The notes: generated from the sequence alone by a model not told the origin. A stretch of DNA of 64,000 nt from Clostridium sp. K4410.MGS-306 (GCA_000980375.1 LARD01000024.1:1-64000); one strand, 5' to 3'. Counted from the first letter of the stretch, positions 18,085 to 27,974 are shown. Program-made: numbers and translations.

Positions 18085-19521
18085 ATGAAAACCGAAAATC
18101 TAGTATATAATATTCATCAGAAACATTATTTGACGAAAAATAATAACAAAAGAAATGCGAATCAAACGACCGCAGGAGTAAATCCGAGCGGTCGTTTGAG
18201 TTTTAAAGGCAGTGCTGCTTCCGAAGCCGCAAAAGCTGCTAAAAAGCTTGCACACGAAGCAAAGCTCAATAAATTAAAAGAAGCCGTAAGAAATAAATCT
18301 GTTGAAGAATTAGAAAAAACATTTGGCGGAAAACTGGCTAAAAACAAAGCCTTTAACAAATTTTTAGATATTGTTTCCAGCAACACACTTATTGCAGACG
18401 CATTGATTGCTTTATTCTTAACAGCTGTTGCAAGACCTGCGTCTATTTATGCAATACCGACAAAAGACCCTGTTGAGAAAAAGAAAAATAACTATCAGGT
18501 TGCACACTCTGCGGCAACAGGTTTATTGGGTCTAGGATTTACAATGGCAATTGCAGAACCTATCAAACGCGGTGTAATGAAAATTATTGATGAACCTTCT
18601 AAATACATAAAAAAAGGGGATTCATCATATGTTTCTAAAAACGAAAGAGTATTCAGAGAAACAGCAGTACGTATCCATCAGCCGCTGTTCCTTCCTATCA
18701 GAGCAGCATTAACTATTTTGATGGTTAAGCCTATTTTGGATGCTCTCGGCTTGGATAAAAACGGAAAAGGCGCAGTTTCTCCCCAGACAAAAGCTAAAAT
18801 CGACTACTCATTTATGAGTTTTAAAGGTACAGATAAAAAAGCATTTAAAAAGTTCTCAAACTTAAATGTAAACGTACAGAAAACAACAGATTCTGTTGCA
18901 GCAAACACACAGACACCTTCATTTAAAGGCGCAGGCGGTCAGGTTACTGAACTTATCGCTCAAGGAATCGGCAAAATCGGAGAAACTAATTCAGCAAGAA
19001 AATTCATCAATTGGTTTGCTAAAAAAGACAACTGGTTCCCGCATTTGATTGCCGGAGAAAGTTTATGGCTTTCAGGTTTTTATATGCAGCAAACTGCAAA
19101 ATCCAAGAAAATTGAAAAAGATCAAAAGCTTCCAATGATGCTCAATCAGGGTATAACAGCTGTCCTTTGTACATTAGGCGCTTACAAACTTGATGGTCTT
19201 ATCAAAGATAAACTTGATGTATATAAAGAAGTTTACAAAAAAATGAATCCTGAAATGGAAGCAAAATCAAAACCATTTGCTGACTTATTGAAAAAATATG
19301 CAAATGATAAGAATATGCTAAAAGCTCTGAAAAACGACAAAAAATATGAAACAATCAGAAAAGCTTACTATCAATGGGATAACAAAATGATGGGTATCAG
19401 ATTACTCGGACCTGTTGTAATCTTCACTGTTATCTACAGATTTATCGGTCCTGTTGTTATTACACCTCTTGCAAACAAATTAAGCGAGTGGATTGAGCCT
19501 CACAATAAAAAAGCAGCTTAG
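18085..19521 (+). CDS. Unknown multi-pass membrane protein with N-terminal leader and three SFKG motifs
   Basis: 478 residues, no known family recognised. N-terminus MKTENLVYNIHQKHYLTKNN, then a low-complexity Asn/Thr stretch, then RLSFKGSAA at ~38. SFKG recurs at MSFKGTD (~248) and PSFKGAG (~281). Hydrophobic segments occur near residues 95-115, 150-165, 205-225, 335-350, 360-380 and 445-465. Between them are Lys-rich amphipathic stretches. The leader resembles those of the genes at 26484 and 42179 (YxIHKxHY-like, then [VL]SF). No enzyme motif is seen. The Shine-Dalgarno is weak (ttgga). Function unknown. Confidence 0.75.
   Translation: MKTENLVYNIHQKHYLTKNNNKRNANQTTAGVNPSGRLSFKGSAASEAAKAAKKLAHEAKLNKLKEAVRNKSVEELEKTFGGKLAKNKAFNKFLDIVSSNTLIADALIALFLTAVARPASIYAIPTKDPVEKKKNNYQVAHSAATGLLGLGFTMAIAEPIKRGVMKIIDEPSKYIKKGDSSYVSKNERVFRETAVRIHQPLFLPIRAALTILMVKPILDALGLDKNGKGAVSPQTKAKIDYSFMSFKGTDKKAFKKFSNLNVNVQKTTDSVAANTQTPSFKGAGGQVTELIAQGIGKIGETNSARKFINWFAKKDNWFPHLIAGESLWLSGFYMQQTAKSKKIEKDQKLPMMLNQGITAVLCTLGAYKLDGLIKDKLDVYKEVYKKMNPEMEAKSKPFADLLKKYANDKNMLKALKNDKKYETIRKAYYQWDNKMMGIRLLGPVVIFTVIYRFIGPVVITPLANKLSEWIEPHNKKAA
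18163..18198. repeat. Perfect 11-bp inverted repeat inside the start of the SFKG membrane gene
   Basis: caaacgaccgc (18163-18173) and gcggtcgtttg (18188-18198) are perfect complements with a 14-base loop that contains aggag. It lies in codons ~27-38 of the membrane gene. It is followed by gagtttt, so it could act as a weak terminator or a translational hairpin. Confidence 0.7.
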
Positions 19522-19534
19522 TTTGCAAATATAT

Positions 19535-20386
19535 TTATTCAGCTAATTCTTCCAGAGCAGCCATTTTCATAACATCAGGGTTTGCCTTTTGGCCTGTCCA
19601 AAGTTCAAAAGCCTTTGCACCTTGATGCACAAACATATCAAGACCTGTTATTGTCTTGTAACCGTTTTTATGGGCGAGTTTTATAAACTCTGTCTTGAGA
19701 GGGTTGTATACAATATCATAAACAACAGCATCTTCCATCAGTGTTTTTAGTATACTTTCCTCAATAGGGCTAACGCCCATTGCTTTACCCCTCATGCCTA
19801 CAGGAGTAGAGTTAACAAGCATTTTTGAAGAGGAAAGGTCTCTTAAGCTTTGCATTTGTTTGAGGTTAAAAGTTACGTTATCAAAGCTGTCACGCAAAAA
19901 ATTAACCATGTTGCTTGCATTGATTATATTTCTTGCGTAAAAATCAATCTCTTTTACACCGATTTCACAAAAAGCAATCGCTGCAGCTCTAGCAGCTCCG
20001 CCTGTGCCAAGAATAGAGACAGTATTATTGTTCAATTTATCCTGAATTTCAAGAGGTATTGCCTTTTGGAATCCGTAAATATCGGTATTATAGCCGTACA
20101 GAGTTTTATCATCCATTATTTTAACGGTATTTGCACAACCGGCAATATCAGCCAGCCTGTCACAACCGTCTAAAAACAGAGTTATTGGCACTTTTAAAGG
20201 GATTGTGACATTAAAGCCCATATAGCCCTGTGATTTTAGCTGTTTTACCCTTGTAACGAGGTCTTCTTGTTCTGTATCTAAAAGCTCGTATGACCCGTCA
20301 ATACCGAGATGCTCCAACATTGCATTGTGCATAACAGCTGACAAAGACTGCGTCAGCGGGTGGCCAATAACAGCAAATTTAACCAT
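19535..20386 (-). CDS. aroE: Shikimate dehydrogenase
   Basis: 283 residues. NADPH-dependent reduction of 3-dehydroshikimate in the aromatic amino acid pathway. Catalytic K65 in FNVTIPLK and D102 in YGYNTD are present, with the substrate motif SLSAVMHN near the N-terminus and the cofactor loop LGTGGAARA. The common SLSP is SLSA here. The start overlaps the topA 3' end by 8 bases, so translation is coupled to topA. Other aro genes are not in the window. Confidence 0.95.
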   Translation of the reverse strand: MVKFAVIGHPLTQSLSAVMHNAMLEHLGIDGSYELLDTEQEDLVTRVKQLKSQGYMGFNVTIPLKVPITLFLDGCDRLADIAGCANTVKIMDDKTLYGYNTDIYGFQKAIPLEIQDKLNNNTVSILGTGGAARAAAIAFCEIGVKEIDFYARNIINASNMVNFLRDSFDNVTFNLKQMQSLRDLSSSKMLVNSTPVGMRGKAMGVSPIEESILKTLMEDAVVYDIVYNPLKTEFIKLAHKNGYKTITGLDMFVHQGAKAFELWTGQKANPDVMKMAALEELAE

Positions 20387-22661
20387 TTTGAGATTCCTCT
20401 TCAGATTCTAAAGGTTTGGAAAAAGAGCATGTATTATTTGAGCAAACAAGTTTTGACTCTTTTTTTGTAATCTTTTTAACAAGATACGCGCCGCATTCCG
20501 GACAATTTTCCTGCACAGGTTCATTCCACGAAACAAAATCACAGTCGGGATATTTGTTACAGCCATAGAATATTTTGCCGTACTTGGATTTACGCTGTAT
20601 AATTTCGCCCTCTGCGCATTTAGGACATTTTACACCTGTTGTTATAACGATTCTTTTTCTATTTTTGCACTCGTCGTTGGTACATTGCAGATATTTGCCG
20701 TAAGGGCCGACTTTTACAATCATTTCAGAGCCGCATTTTTCGCATTTTTCATCGCTCTTTTCATCTACAGGAGCTGCAGAGCCGTCTTTGTTTAACGGCA
20801 TCATTGTTTTGCATTCGGGATAACCTGAACAGCCAAGAAACTGTGTACCAAAGCGGCTTGTTCTTACAATCATTTTTTTACCGCATTTTGGGCATACAAC
20901 ATCAGACTCTATAAGAACCTTTGGCATGTTCTTTTTAGCAGAATCAACGGTCTCGGTAAACGGTGTATAAAAATCTTTCAATACATCTGTCCAGACAGCC
21001 TTTTCCTCTGCAATATCATCAAGCTTTGTTTCCATCTGTGCAGTGAATTTATAATTCATTATATCCGTAAAATATTTTATAAGTTCTCTACAAAGAGTAC
21101 GGCCCAGTATGGTCGGAGCAAGAGCCTTTTCCAGTTTTTCTACATAGCCTTTTTGCTGGATTTTTGAAATAATCGGAGCATAAGTAGATGGACGGCCGAT
21201 TCCATGTTCTTCAAGAGCTTTAACAAGAGATGCTTCCGTAAACCTTGGCGGAGGCTGTGTAAAATGTTGTTTAGGTTCAATTTTTTGAAGTTTCAGCTCA
21301 TCGCCCTGTTCTAAATCAGGGATTTTAGCAGAATCCGGTTCATCATCGTTTTCATTATAAACCTTTAAGAACCCGTCAAAAATAACTTTGCTTGTACCTG
21401 TCTTAAACAAATAATCATCTGCAGTGATATCAACGGATGTATTTTTAACTTTGGCGTTTTCCATTTGAGAAGCAATAAATCTAGACCAGATAAGTTTATA
21501 AAGTCTGTATTGTTCTGATGTCAAATACTGTTTTATGCTGTCAGGAGTTTTGTCAATATAAGAAGGTCTGATAGCTTCGTGAGCATCCTGTACGTTTTTG
21601 CCTTTGCCCTTAACATAGTTGTTAGGAGTTTTGGGGTAATAATTTTCACCATAGCTGTCTGTAATAAAGTCCTTTGCTGCAGCTTGAGCATCATCTGAAA
21701 TTCTCACAGAATCTGTTCTCATATAGGTAATCAAACCGACAGGTTCACCGCCTATTTCAATACCTTCGTACAGTTTTTGCGCTATCTGCATTGTTTTTGA
21801 TACGCCATATCCCAGCTTGCTGCTTGCTTCACGCTGCAATGTAGACGTAATAAAAGGAGCAGAGGGTTTTCTCTGGGTATCGCGGTAAGTAACTTTTGAT
21901 ACTTCGTATTTAAGACCTTTTTTTGTAAGGTCTGCAACAATCTTGTCTGCTTCTTCTTTATTTTTTATTTCAATTTTTTTGTCTTTATACTTTGTAAGTT
22001 CAGCACTGAATGGCAATTTGCCTTTTAAAAGGTCAGCTGTAATTGACCAGTATTCAACAGGAACAAATGCATCAATTTCATCTTCTCTTTCACAAATCAT
22101 GCGAAGTGCAACACTTTGCACACGGCCTGCTGAAAGTCTGTAATTTCTCATTTTTTCCCACAATACAGGACTGATTTTATAACCAACAAGGCGGTCTAGT
22201 ATTTGTCTTGTCTGTTGTGCTTTAACACGTTCCATATCAATCTGGCGAGGGTGCTCAACCGCACTTTTAATAGCTTTTGGAGTGATTTCATTAAATTCTA
22301 TACGGTTAATCTTCTCATCAGGGACTTCGAGCACCTGCCTGACATGCCATGCAATGGCTTCTCCCTCACGGTCGGGGTCGGACGCCAGGTAAATTTTGTC
22401 TGATTTTTTAGCCAGATCGTTTAGCTTTTTAACAACAACTTTTTTTTCGGGTATGACTATAAAAGAAGGCTCAAAATCATTAGCCACATCAAAACCGAGC
22501 ACTTTAGGAGGAAAATCTCTGATATGCCCGTAGCTGGCCTCTATTTGATACGAATCCCCGAGAATCTTTTTAATGGTTTTAGATTTTGCGGGAGACTCAA
22601 CGATTACCAGCGCCTTTTCTTTTTTAGTTTTTTCTTTTGTAGTAGTTTTAGCCTTTGCCAT
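20379..22661 (-). CDS. topA: DNA topoisomerase I
   Basis: 760-residue type IA topoisomerase that relaxes negative supercoils. TOPRIM domain at LVIVESPAKSKT and SDPDREGEAIAWH; active-site Y313 in GLITYMRTDSVR. Four C-terminal zinc ribbons follow from ~600 (CPKCGKKM, CEKCGSEM, CPKCAEGE, CPECGAYL), each with a second cysteine pair. A short Lys/Thr-rich N-terminal tail precedes the TOPRIM. It precedes aroE with overlap, and the unknown gene at 22716 is upstream on the same strand. Confidence 0.97.
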   Translation of the reverse strand: MAKAKTTTKEKTKKEKALVIVESPAKSKTIKKILGDSYQIEASYGHIRDFPPKVLGFDVANDFEPSFIVIPEKKVVVKKLNDLAKKSDKIYLASDPDREGEAIAWHVRQVLEVPDEKINRIEFNEITPKAIKSAVEHPRQIDMERVKAQQTRQILDRLVGYKISPVLWEKMRNYRLSAGRVQSVALRMICEREDEIDAFVPVEYWSITADLLKGKLPFSAELTKYKDKKIEIKNKEEADKIVADLTKKGLKYEVSKVTYRDTQRKPSAPFITSTLQREASSKLGYGVSKTMQIAQKLYEGIEIGGEPVGLITYMRTDSVRISDDAQAAAKDFITDSYGENYYPKTPNNYVKGKGKNVQDAHEAIRPSYIDKTPDSIKQYLTSEQYRLYKLIWSRFIASQMENAKVKNTSVDITADDYLFKTGTSKVIFDGFLKVYNENDDEPDSAKIPDLEQGDELKLQKIEPKQHFTQPPPRFTEASLVKALEEHGIGRPSTYAPIISKIQQKGYVEKLEKALAPTILGRTLCRELIKYFTDIMNYKFTAQMETKLDDIAEEKAVWTDVLKDFYTPFTETVDSAKKNMPKVLIESDVVCPKCGKKMIVRTSRFGTQFLGCSGYPECKTMMPLNKDGSAAPVDEKSDEKCEKCGSEMIVKVGPYGKYLQCTNDECKNRKRIVITTGVKCPKCAEGEIIQRKSKYGKIFYGCNKYPDCDFVSWNEPVQENCPECGAYLVKKITKKESKLVCSNNTCSFSKPLESEEESQNG

Positions 22662-22715
22662 AGCCTGAATATAATAACATTGTGAAAAATTTATGGCAAA
22701 TATTTAGTACTATTT

Positions 22716-23891
22716 TTATTTTCCGAGACTCTTATGCAGTTTATCCAGATGGTAGTTTTCTAAAAAAGGCAAGAATTTTTTATCAAGCAGCTTGCTTGAA
22801 ATTTCCTGTTTAAAAATTGCGTCCTCTTCGGGTGTTCTTGTTTTATGCAAATTTTGTACCATATAAGGGAAATATTTATTTTCCGGTTCAAAAACTATTT
22901 GTTTATACTCATAGAGTTTGCCGTCTTTGAGTGCACTTCTAAAACCTGCTGAAACCACAGCCTCGGAGCGGCTCTTAACAATTGCGTTGTAATCTTTACG
23001 TGTCATCAACTCTGCAATACAATCAAATTTACCTTTAAAATAAGATAAATTAACAGCCGCATCATTAGCCATAGTAATTTTATTAGGATTTTTAATTATT
23101 ATTTCAGCAATTTCAGCGTATTCTTTAGGGATTTCAGTTTTTCTGGCCGCTTTTGTAATGCCTTGCAAAACATTCATATTGAGAGCCATTTTTCCATAGC
23201 TGTCTGACTGCGCGCATTTTTTTAATAACTTTAAAAAGCTTATTAATTGAGTTTTTTCACCTGTTTGCAATATTGCATTGACAAGCTCCTTTACTTCCGA
23301 TGCATCACAACATTGATTTTGTACGGCAATTATTTGTTTAAACCTCTCTATAAGAACTTCTGTTCTTCTAATAGATTTGCCCCCTTTTGCAATTTTGCCA
23401 AGCAAAATGTTATTTGTATTGCTTACAAACCTGGGCTTGTTGCTATTTGTTAATCTCACGCCGTCATAATCCAGAAGCTCTAAACACATGTCTGCATCTG
23501 TTAATTTTTTTATTTCTTTACTTAAAGATGTTTTTTTCAGGTAATTGGGGTCAGTAAACATTAACTTTGCAACAATTTCTTCATGAGTATGAAACAGCTG
23601 TTGTCTTGCTTTTTCTTCCTGTTTTTTTAACTCTGCTTTTAGTTGCTTTAGCTTAATTTTTCTTGCTTTATTCTTTTTTAATACACTCAAACTCAAATAA
23701 GCTTTAAACTCAGGATTTGTATAAGGCCGCGGAATATGCGCCTTCGGGTCATATGTCAACGGCAGGAGATTTGTATTGAGCTTAACAGGTTTTAAAGACG
23801 GGCCGTAATCAGCAAATGCAGCAGTTCTGTTGAACGTTGCAGCTTTTTTAACACTTTTTCCGAAACCAAATAATTTGAACAGCTTAATCAT
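22716..23891 (-). CDS. Hypothetical protein, 391 residues
   Basis: Not recognised. A TTG at 23897 would add two residues, but acgga 8 bases before ATG 23891 favours the latter. Residues ~90-115 are a Lys/Glu-rich helix. The C-terminal two thirds look mostly helical, with repeated Leu/Ile-rich 30-40 residue units that could be a helical-repeat solenoid. No signal peptide or membrane segment. It lies 54 bases upstream of topA on the same strand and may share its transcript. Divergent from the TPR gene. Confidence 0.65.
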   Translation of the reverse strand: MIKLFKLFGFGKSVKKAATFNRTAAFADYGPSLKPVKLNTNLLPLTYDPKAHIPRPYTNPEFKAYLSLSVLKKNKARKIKLKQLKAELKKQEEKARQQLFHTHEEIVAKLMFTDPNYLKKTSLSKEIKKLTDADMCLELLDYDGVRLTNSNKPRFVSNTNNILLGKIAKGGKSIRRTEVLIERFKQIIAVQNQCCDASEVKELVNAILQTGEKTQLISFLKLLKKCAQSDSYGKMALNMNVLQGITKAARKTEIPKEYAEIAEIIIKNPNKITMANDAAVNLSYFKGKFDCIAELMTRKDYNAIVKSRSEAVVSAGFRSALKDGKLYEYKQIVFEPENKYFPYMVQNLHKTRTPEEDAIFKQEISSKLLDKKFLPFLENYHLDKLHKSLGK

Positions 23892-24067
23892 ACACAATCC
23901 GTCTTTATTTATATTTATATATAACTCAAAAAGATATTTATTTGCTATCTGCCAACAAATTCTTCATAAATCTTCAAATTTGGTATAAAAGGAGGATTTC
24001 TTTCAAAAAAGTTAAATTTTTTAATTTCTTAATCCGACGAATTTAAAGACATGAGACTGAGGTAGGC

Positions 24068-25762
24068 ATGCTAGAGCAACACGATATGGATAAGATGGGC
24101 AACACTGATAACACTGATGTTTTGAACAAGAAAGAGAAGGAAAGAAAAGAAAACGTGGCAAATATGCTTGAAAAAGCAAGGGTTTACCACGAAAAATATC
24201 TTTTAAGAAACAACACTTCTGATATGGAAAGTGCTGTAAATTACTATATACAAGCTATTAAACTCAACCCGCAAATACCTGAAACATACTATCGTCTTGC
24301 ATGCCTTATGTTTGAAAATGGTCAAATTTCGCTGGACAGCGCAATAGAACAGTGCAAAATGGCCATTGATATTGCCCCTGAAAACCCTAATGCTCACCTT
24401 TATACGGGATATTTCTTAAAGCTTGCCAACGATTTTGATGAAGCAGAAAAAGAATTTAAAAATGCAATCAAAGTAAGCCCGCTAAACTCTGCACGCCCGC
24501 GTCTTATACTGGCAACCATGCTTTATCAAAAAATAAATAACGTTAAACCTTCCCTGGTAGATTTTATTCGCATGGTTTATTATGCATGCTCGGGATGTTT
24601 GACAGTATTATGGGATTTTGCGTCAATAAAAATGCTATACAAGAACATCTCGGATGATGCTCTTGTTTTTATGTACAAAACTTACGGCCACTTTTTAGAA
24701 AAAATTAAAAACAGCTCTCTAGCTGTGGCAACCTATGATATTGCAGCGGAAAACACAGGCCGTGACGAATATTTTTACAACAGAATCGGAGATATCTGTA
24801 TAAAAGAGCATGCCCCGGAAATTGCATTGGATGCATACCAAAAAGTGCTCGAGGCTAATCCCTATGACAGAGATGCCCTTGTAAAACAGGCAACTTTGAT
24901 ACAAACTCATTTCCCTGACAATTACGATGAAGCTATTGATTGCTATACAAAACTGCTTGAAATAGAACCGGAAAATGACAAAGTATACTATGAGCTGGGA
25001 CATCTTTATCTGCAAAAAAATGAAAGTCTGCCTGCTGTTAATGCTTTTTCAATGGCTTTGGAAAAAGATGACGAAAATCCTTTTTACCACAACAGCATGG
25101 CTTTTGCTCTTGTACAGCTGGAGCAGTATGATGACGCAATTGAGCATTATCAAAAAGCAATAAATATCAACCCTGACCCGTACTGGACATCAATTGTCTG
25201 TCAGGCACTCGGGTCGGTTTATCTTGAAATTAAAAACAACCCCGAAGCAGCAATAGTACTATATCAAACAGCGGCAGTACTAAACCCAGAATGTGATGAA
25301 AGTCAGCTTGCAATAGGAGATACATATTTTTCAATGGAAGAATATGATAATGCAATAAGAGCATATTGTGATGCAATAAAAATCAACCCTGAAAATGCAA
25401 AAGCTTATTGCAAATGCGGCATGGCCTTGTGGGAAAAAGACTATACAGAAGAAGCTATTGTTGCATATCATAAAGCAATTGACTTAAATCCTGATTATGC
25501 CATTGCGCACAACAACCTTGGTGTAATTTATCTTGATGACATTGGCAACACGCATGAGGCAATAGCTCTGTTTGAAAAAGCCATTTCAGAAAACAAGAGT
25601 TACACACTTGCTTATTTTAACCTGGGAAGAGCATATGCAATAACTGGTGAAAACACAAAAGCTGCAAAAAACTTTCAACGTGCACTGGACTTAAATGTTT
25701 TAACAGGTGAGCTTGAAGAAGAAGATATTTTGAATCGTTTACATAAGTTATTCGAAGTTTAA
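24068..25762 (+). CDS. Tetratricopeptide repeat protein
   Basis: 564 residues, nearly all TPR units with the LNP/INP-type turn at the end of helix B (AIKLNPQIPETYYRLA, AINIDP-like units, AIDLNPDYAIAHNNLGVIY). Two blocks of repeats (about 50-150 and 215-550) are separated by a more hydrophobic segment around FIRMVYYACSGCLTVLWDF. Such proteins act as protein-interaction scaffolds; no catalytic domain is attached. The ribosome site is gaggtag. A four-residue ORF (ATG 24051 to TAG) ends 2 bases before this start and contains that site. The partner is unknown. Confidence 0.85.
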   Translation: MLEQHDMDKMGNTDNTDVLNKKEKERKENVANMLEKARVYHEKYLLRNNTSDMESAVNYYIQAIKLNPQIPETYYRLACLMFENGQISLDSAIEQCKMAIDIAPENPNAHLYTGYFLKLANDFDEAEKEFKNAIKVSPLNSARPRLILATMLYQKINNVKPSLVDFIRMVYYACSGCLTVLWDFASIKMLYKNISDDALVFMYKTYGHFLEKIKNSSLAVATYDIAAENTGRDEYFYNRIGDICIKEHAPEIALDAYQKVLEANPYDRDALVKQATLIQTHFPDNYDEAIDCYTKLLEIEPENDKVYYELGHLYLQKNESLPAVNAFSMALEKDDENPFYHNSMAFALVQLEQYDDAIEHYQKAININPDPYWTSIVCQALGSVYLEIKNNPEAAIVLYQTAAVLNPECDESQLAIGDTYFSMEEYDNAIRAYCDAIKINPENAKAYCKCGMALWEKDYTEEAIVAYHKAIDLNPDYAIAHNNLGVIYLDDIGNTHEAIALFEKAISENKSYTLAYFNLGRAYAITGENTKAAKNFQRALDLNVLTGELEEEDILNRLHKLFEV

Positions 25763-25812
25763 TTATCTTAATAGTTTTGTTTTTTTGTGCATGCTTATTT
25801 TAAACTGTTAAT

Positions 25813-26487
25813 ATGAATAATTTATGCAGCAAATTTACGGACATGAGTGAAGTATCTAAAATCAGAAAATTTATATGCTCTGATTTGCAAAACTCTAACA
25901 TGTCAGATGTTTTCAATACGTTATGGCTTGATATGGAGTTCAAATTTCTTGAAGCTTCTGAAAAGTTAAACAAAAATTTGTTGGAAAGATTTTTGATTGA
26001 TTATCTGACAATTCAAAAAAATGCTGTGATTCCTCAAAAAGAAAATCTTTTGAAAGAATTTATTGATTTCTACCAAAAAATCTCGAAGTTTCAGGATAAA
26101 GAGCTGGTAATAAAAAACATTTACAGATACTCGATGTACTATCTTAGAATAACTTTTGCACAGCTTAAAGACGATGATATAAGAAAAAAAATCAAAACCA
26201 TAAATGCATTAAAAGCAACAGACTCTTATCCGTTTTTGATGGAAGTGTTTGAAGATTTTGAGTTTGCACATATCAACAGAGCAATGCTTTTAGAGATTCT
26301 TGATACTGTACTTGGTTTTATCCATGAAAGAAATTCCAAAAAACCTTCGCAAATTGCACTTTCGTTTGCAGGTTTGAGTAAAGAAATTAACAAAATGCTG
26401 ATACTTAAAGACTACACGCCGCGTTTTGTAGTAGATGCAGCTGAAAATATACAAAATGAGACAATAAATACTATTAATGTAATTTAA
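25813..26487 (+). CDS. Orphan DUF262/GmrSD-like helical core
   Basis: 224 residues. The pattern IRKFICSDLQNSN, LLERFLIDYLTIQ, then KATDSYPFLMEVFEDFEFAH and LLEILDTVLGFIHER matches the helical middle of DUF262 (GmrSD-type) proteins as I remember them. The N-terminal nuclease/NTPase part of that family (DGQQR motif) and the C-terminal HNH (DUF1524) are both missing. The 50 bases upstream contain no remnant of them. It has its own ATG but a poor ribosome site. It ends in a 4-base overlap with the convergent HNH-like gene. Either a domesticated domain or a decayed fragment. Family call is moderate. Confidence 0.5.
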   Translation: MNNLCSKFTDMSEVSKIRKFICSDLQNSNMSDVFNTLWLDMEFKFLEASEKLNKNLLERFLIDYLTIQKNAVIPQKENLLKEFIDFYQKISKFQDKELVIKNIYRYSMYYLRITFAQLKDDDIRKKIKTINALKATDSYPFLMEVFEDFEFAHINRAMLLEILDTVLGFIHERNSKKPSQIALSFAGLSKEINKMLILKDYTPRFVVDAAENIQNETINTINVI

Positions 26488-27920
26488 TTTTTCTTATGTC
26501 TTGGCTTCAAATTTTTACACTTGATACCGTAGTTTTCAGCAAGTGATTTCTCAATTTGAGATTCTACAATTTTTTGCTGACGAAGCTGTCTGTTAATATT
26601 TGCCTGAGCAAGATCAAGTTTACTGATATCAACAAATATTTTGCCTTGTTTATATTCATTTCCTCCAGATTCATTGCTCAATCCCTCTTTAATTGCAGCA
26701 GGATAGTTATCATATCCGTATAACAACCCTTTATTTATAAAATAGATAATTTTATCTATTTGTTTTTGAGTATTTTGTATCATTTCAGGATGAACATCTA
26801 CAAATTTTTCATAGCTTAATTGTTGACGCTCAACATTGCATTTACCACACAAACATATATAATTTGTTTTTTCACTCGGCCCGTTATTGTCTTTTCTGTG
26901 ATGAGGAATAACATGTTCATAGGTACTTCTTATACGTGATATAAGAATATCCATTACTGCATTTGAGCTTTTTTTTGCAGCTCTCACCATAAAAGCATCC
27001 ACATCATTTTTTGAATCCGGAAGCTGGTCAATTATATCTCTGATTTCCTCAACAACTCGTACATCTGGAATTTTATCAGCAATTTCATAAAAAGAAGAAA
27101 CAACTCTTTTTCTTTTGTGTATGACATTATCATCTTCTTTAACAAAGATTTTTCTTGCATTATCACTTGCTTGTTCAAGAGGTACCATATATCTGTAAGG
27201 TAAATCTTTTATTACCGGTTTTAATTTATCAAGCACAGCAATTTGCTTAGAGCGAAGGCTGTTTAAATAAACTTTTCTTATCACCGGTTTGTTTAAAATT
27301 GTATTAAACGTATCATCTGGATAAATTTCAGAAAGTTTCTTAAGCTCTTCATAAACTTTTTGTTCGTGTTCCTGAAAATCAGGTTTAAGTTTTTCAAGTT
27401 CAGCTATCAAATATCGTGAGCTGTGAGAAACTAGATTGCATTGTTCTCTTATTTGCTCAAATGCATTACTTTCATCAACACTCAATCTTTTGCGATGAGA
27501 CTTAACATCGTCTTTTGCCAGAATATCATTTATTGTAAGATTTTTATGCTGCTCAGCATAAGTTTTTAAATACTTATAAGCAGATAAGTATTCGCTGTCG
27601 CTTCTTTTTACTCTAAAATTATCTTCTTCCAGTTTAGCTAACGCAGTATATGCAGGAAAATATACTTTTGAATTTAAAAATTTATGCGCATCACTTGTTT
27701 TTAGCATTTTTATACCGCAGCACGCACAATTCATATTTTCTAGCTCACGCATATCATAAACAAAATTAGAACATTTTACTTTTTTAGAATTGCCAAATGA
27801 TACAGTATCAGGTTTATTTGCGGCAAAGGAAGCAAAAGAAGAGCAAGAACCAGAGGCACTGCTGTGATAATGGCTTTTATGAATTTTATAAGAATATAAA
27901 TTTATACCGGATATATTCAT
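26484..27920 (-). CDS. HNH-like nuclease candidate with lineage-type N-terminal leader
   Basis: 478 residues. N-terminus MNISGINLYSYKIHKSHYHS, a Ser/Ala-rich spacer, then TVSFGNSKK at ~39-47. C65-x-x-C68 (MNCACCGIKM) looks like the first half of an HNH zinc knuckle. The second half comes ~270 residues later: EHVIPHH (335-341), then NYICLCGKCN with C358-x-x-C361, as in the usual DHxxP...N...CxxCN core. The insertion between is long and helical. If the two halves fold together this is a metal-dependent nuclease. Target unknown. No obvious immunity or methylase gene adjoins it. Confidence 0.6.
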   Translation of the reverse strand: MNISGINLYSYKIHKSHYHSSASGSCSSFASFAANKPDTVSFGNSKKVKCSNFVYDMRELENMNCACCGIKMLKTSDAHKFLNSKVYFPAYTALAKLEEDNFRVKRSDSEYLSAYKYLKTYAEQHKNLTINDILAKDDVKSHRKRLSVDESNAFEQIREQCNLVSHSSRYLIAELEKLKPDFQEHEQKVYEELKKLSEIYPDDTFNTILNKPVIRKVYLNSLRSKQIAVLDKLKPVIKDLPYRYMVPLEQASDNARKIFVKEDDNVIHKRKRVVSSFYEIADKIPDVRVVEEIRDIIDQLPDSKNDVDAFMVRAAKKSSNAVMDILISRIRSTYEHVIPHHRKDNNGPSEKTNYICLCGKCNVERQQLSYEKFVDVHPEMIQNTQKQIDKIIYFINKGLLYGYDNYPAAIKEGLSNESGGNEYKQGKIFVDISKLDLAQANINRQLRQQKIVESQIEKSLAENYGIKCKNLKPRHKKN

Positions 27921-27974
27921 GTTGTTTATATAAAACTCCTGACAAAAATTTTTTAACCTTTTATTAATTTATGT

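Noticed and set aside
23987..23995. aaaaggagg, a strong Shine-Dalgarno-like sequence 72 bases before the TPR gene
   Set aside because: No ATG, GTG or TTG stands at a usable distance behind it, and the TPR gene has its own gaggtag site.
24051..24065. Mini-ORF ATG AGA CTG AGG TAG before the TPR gene
   Set aside because: Four codons that contain the TPR ribosome site; likely chance, though coupling cannot be excluded.
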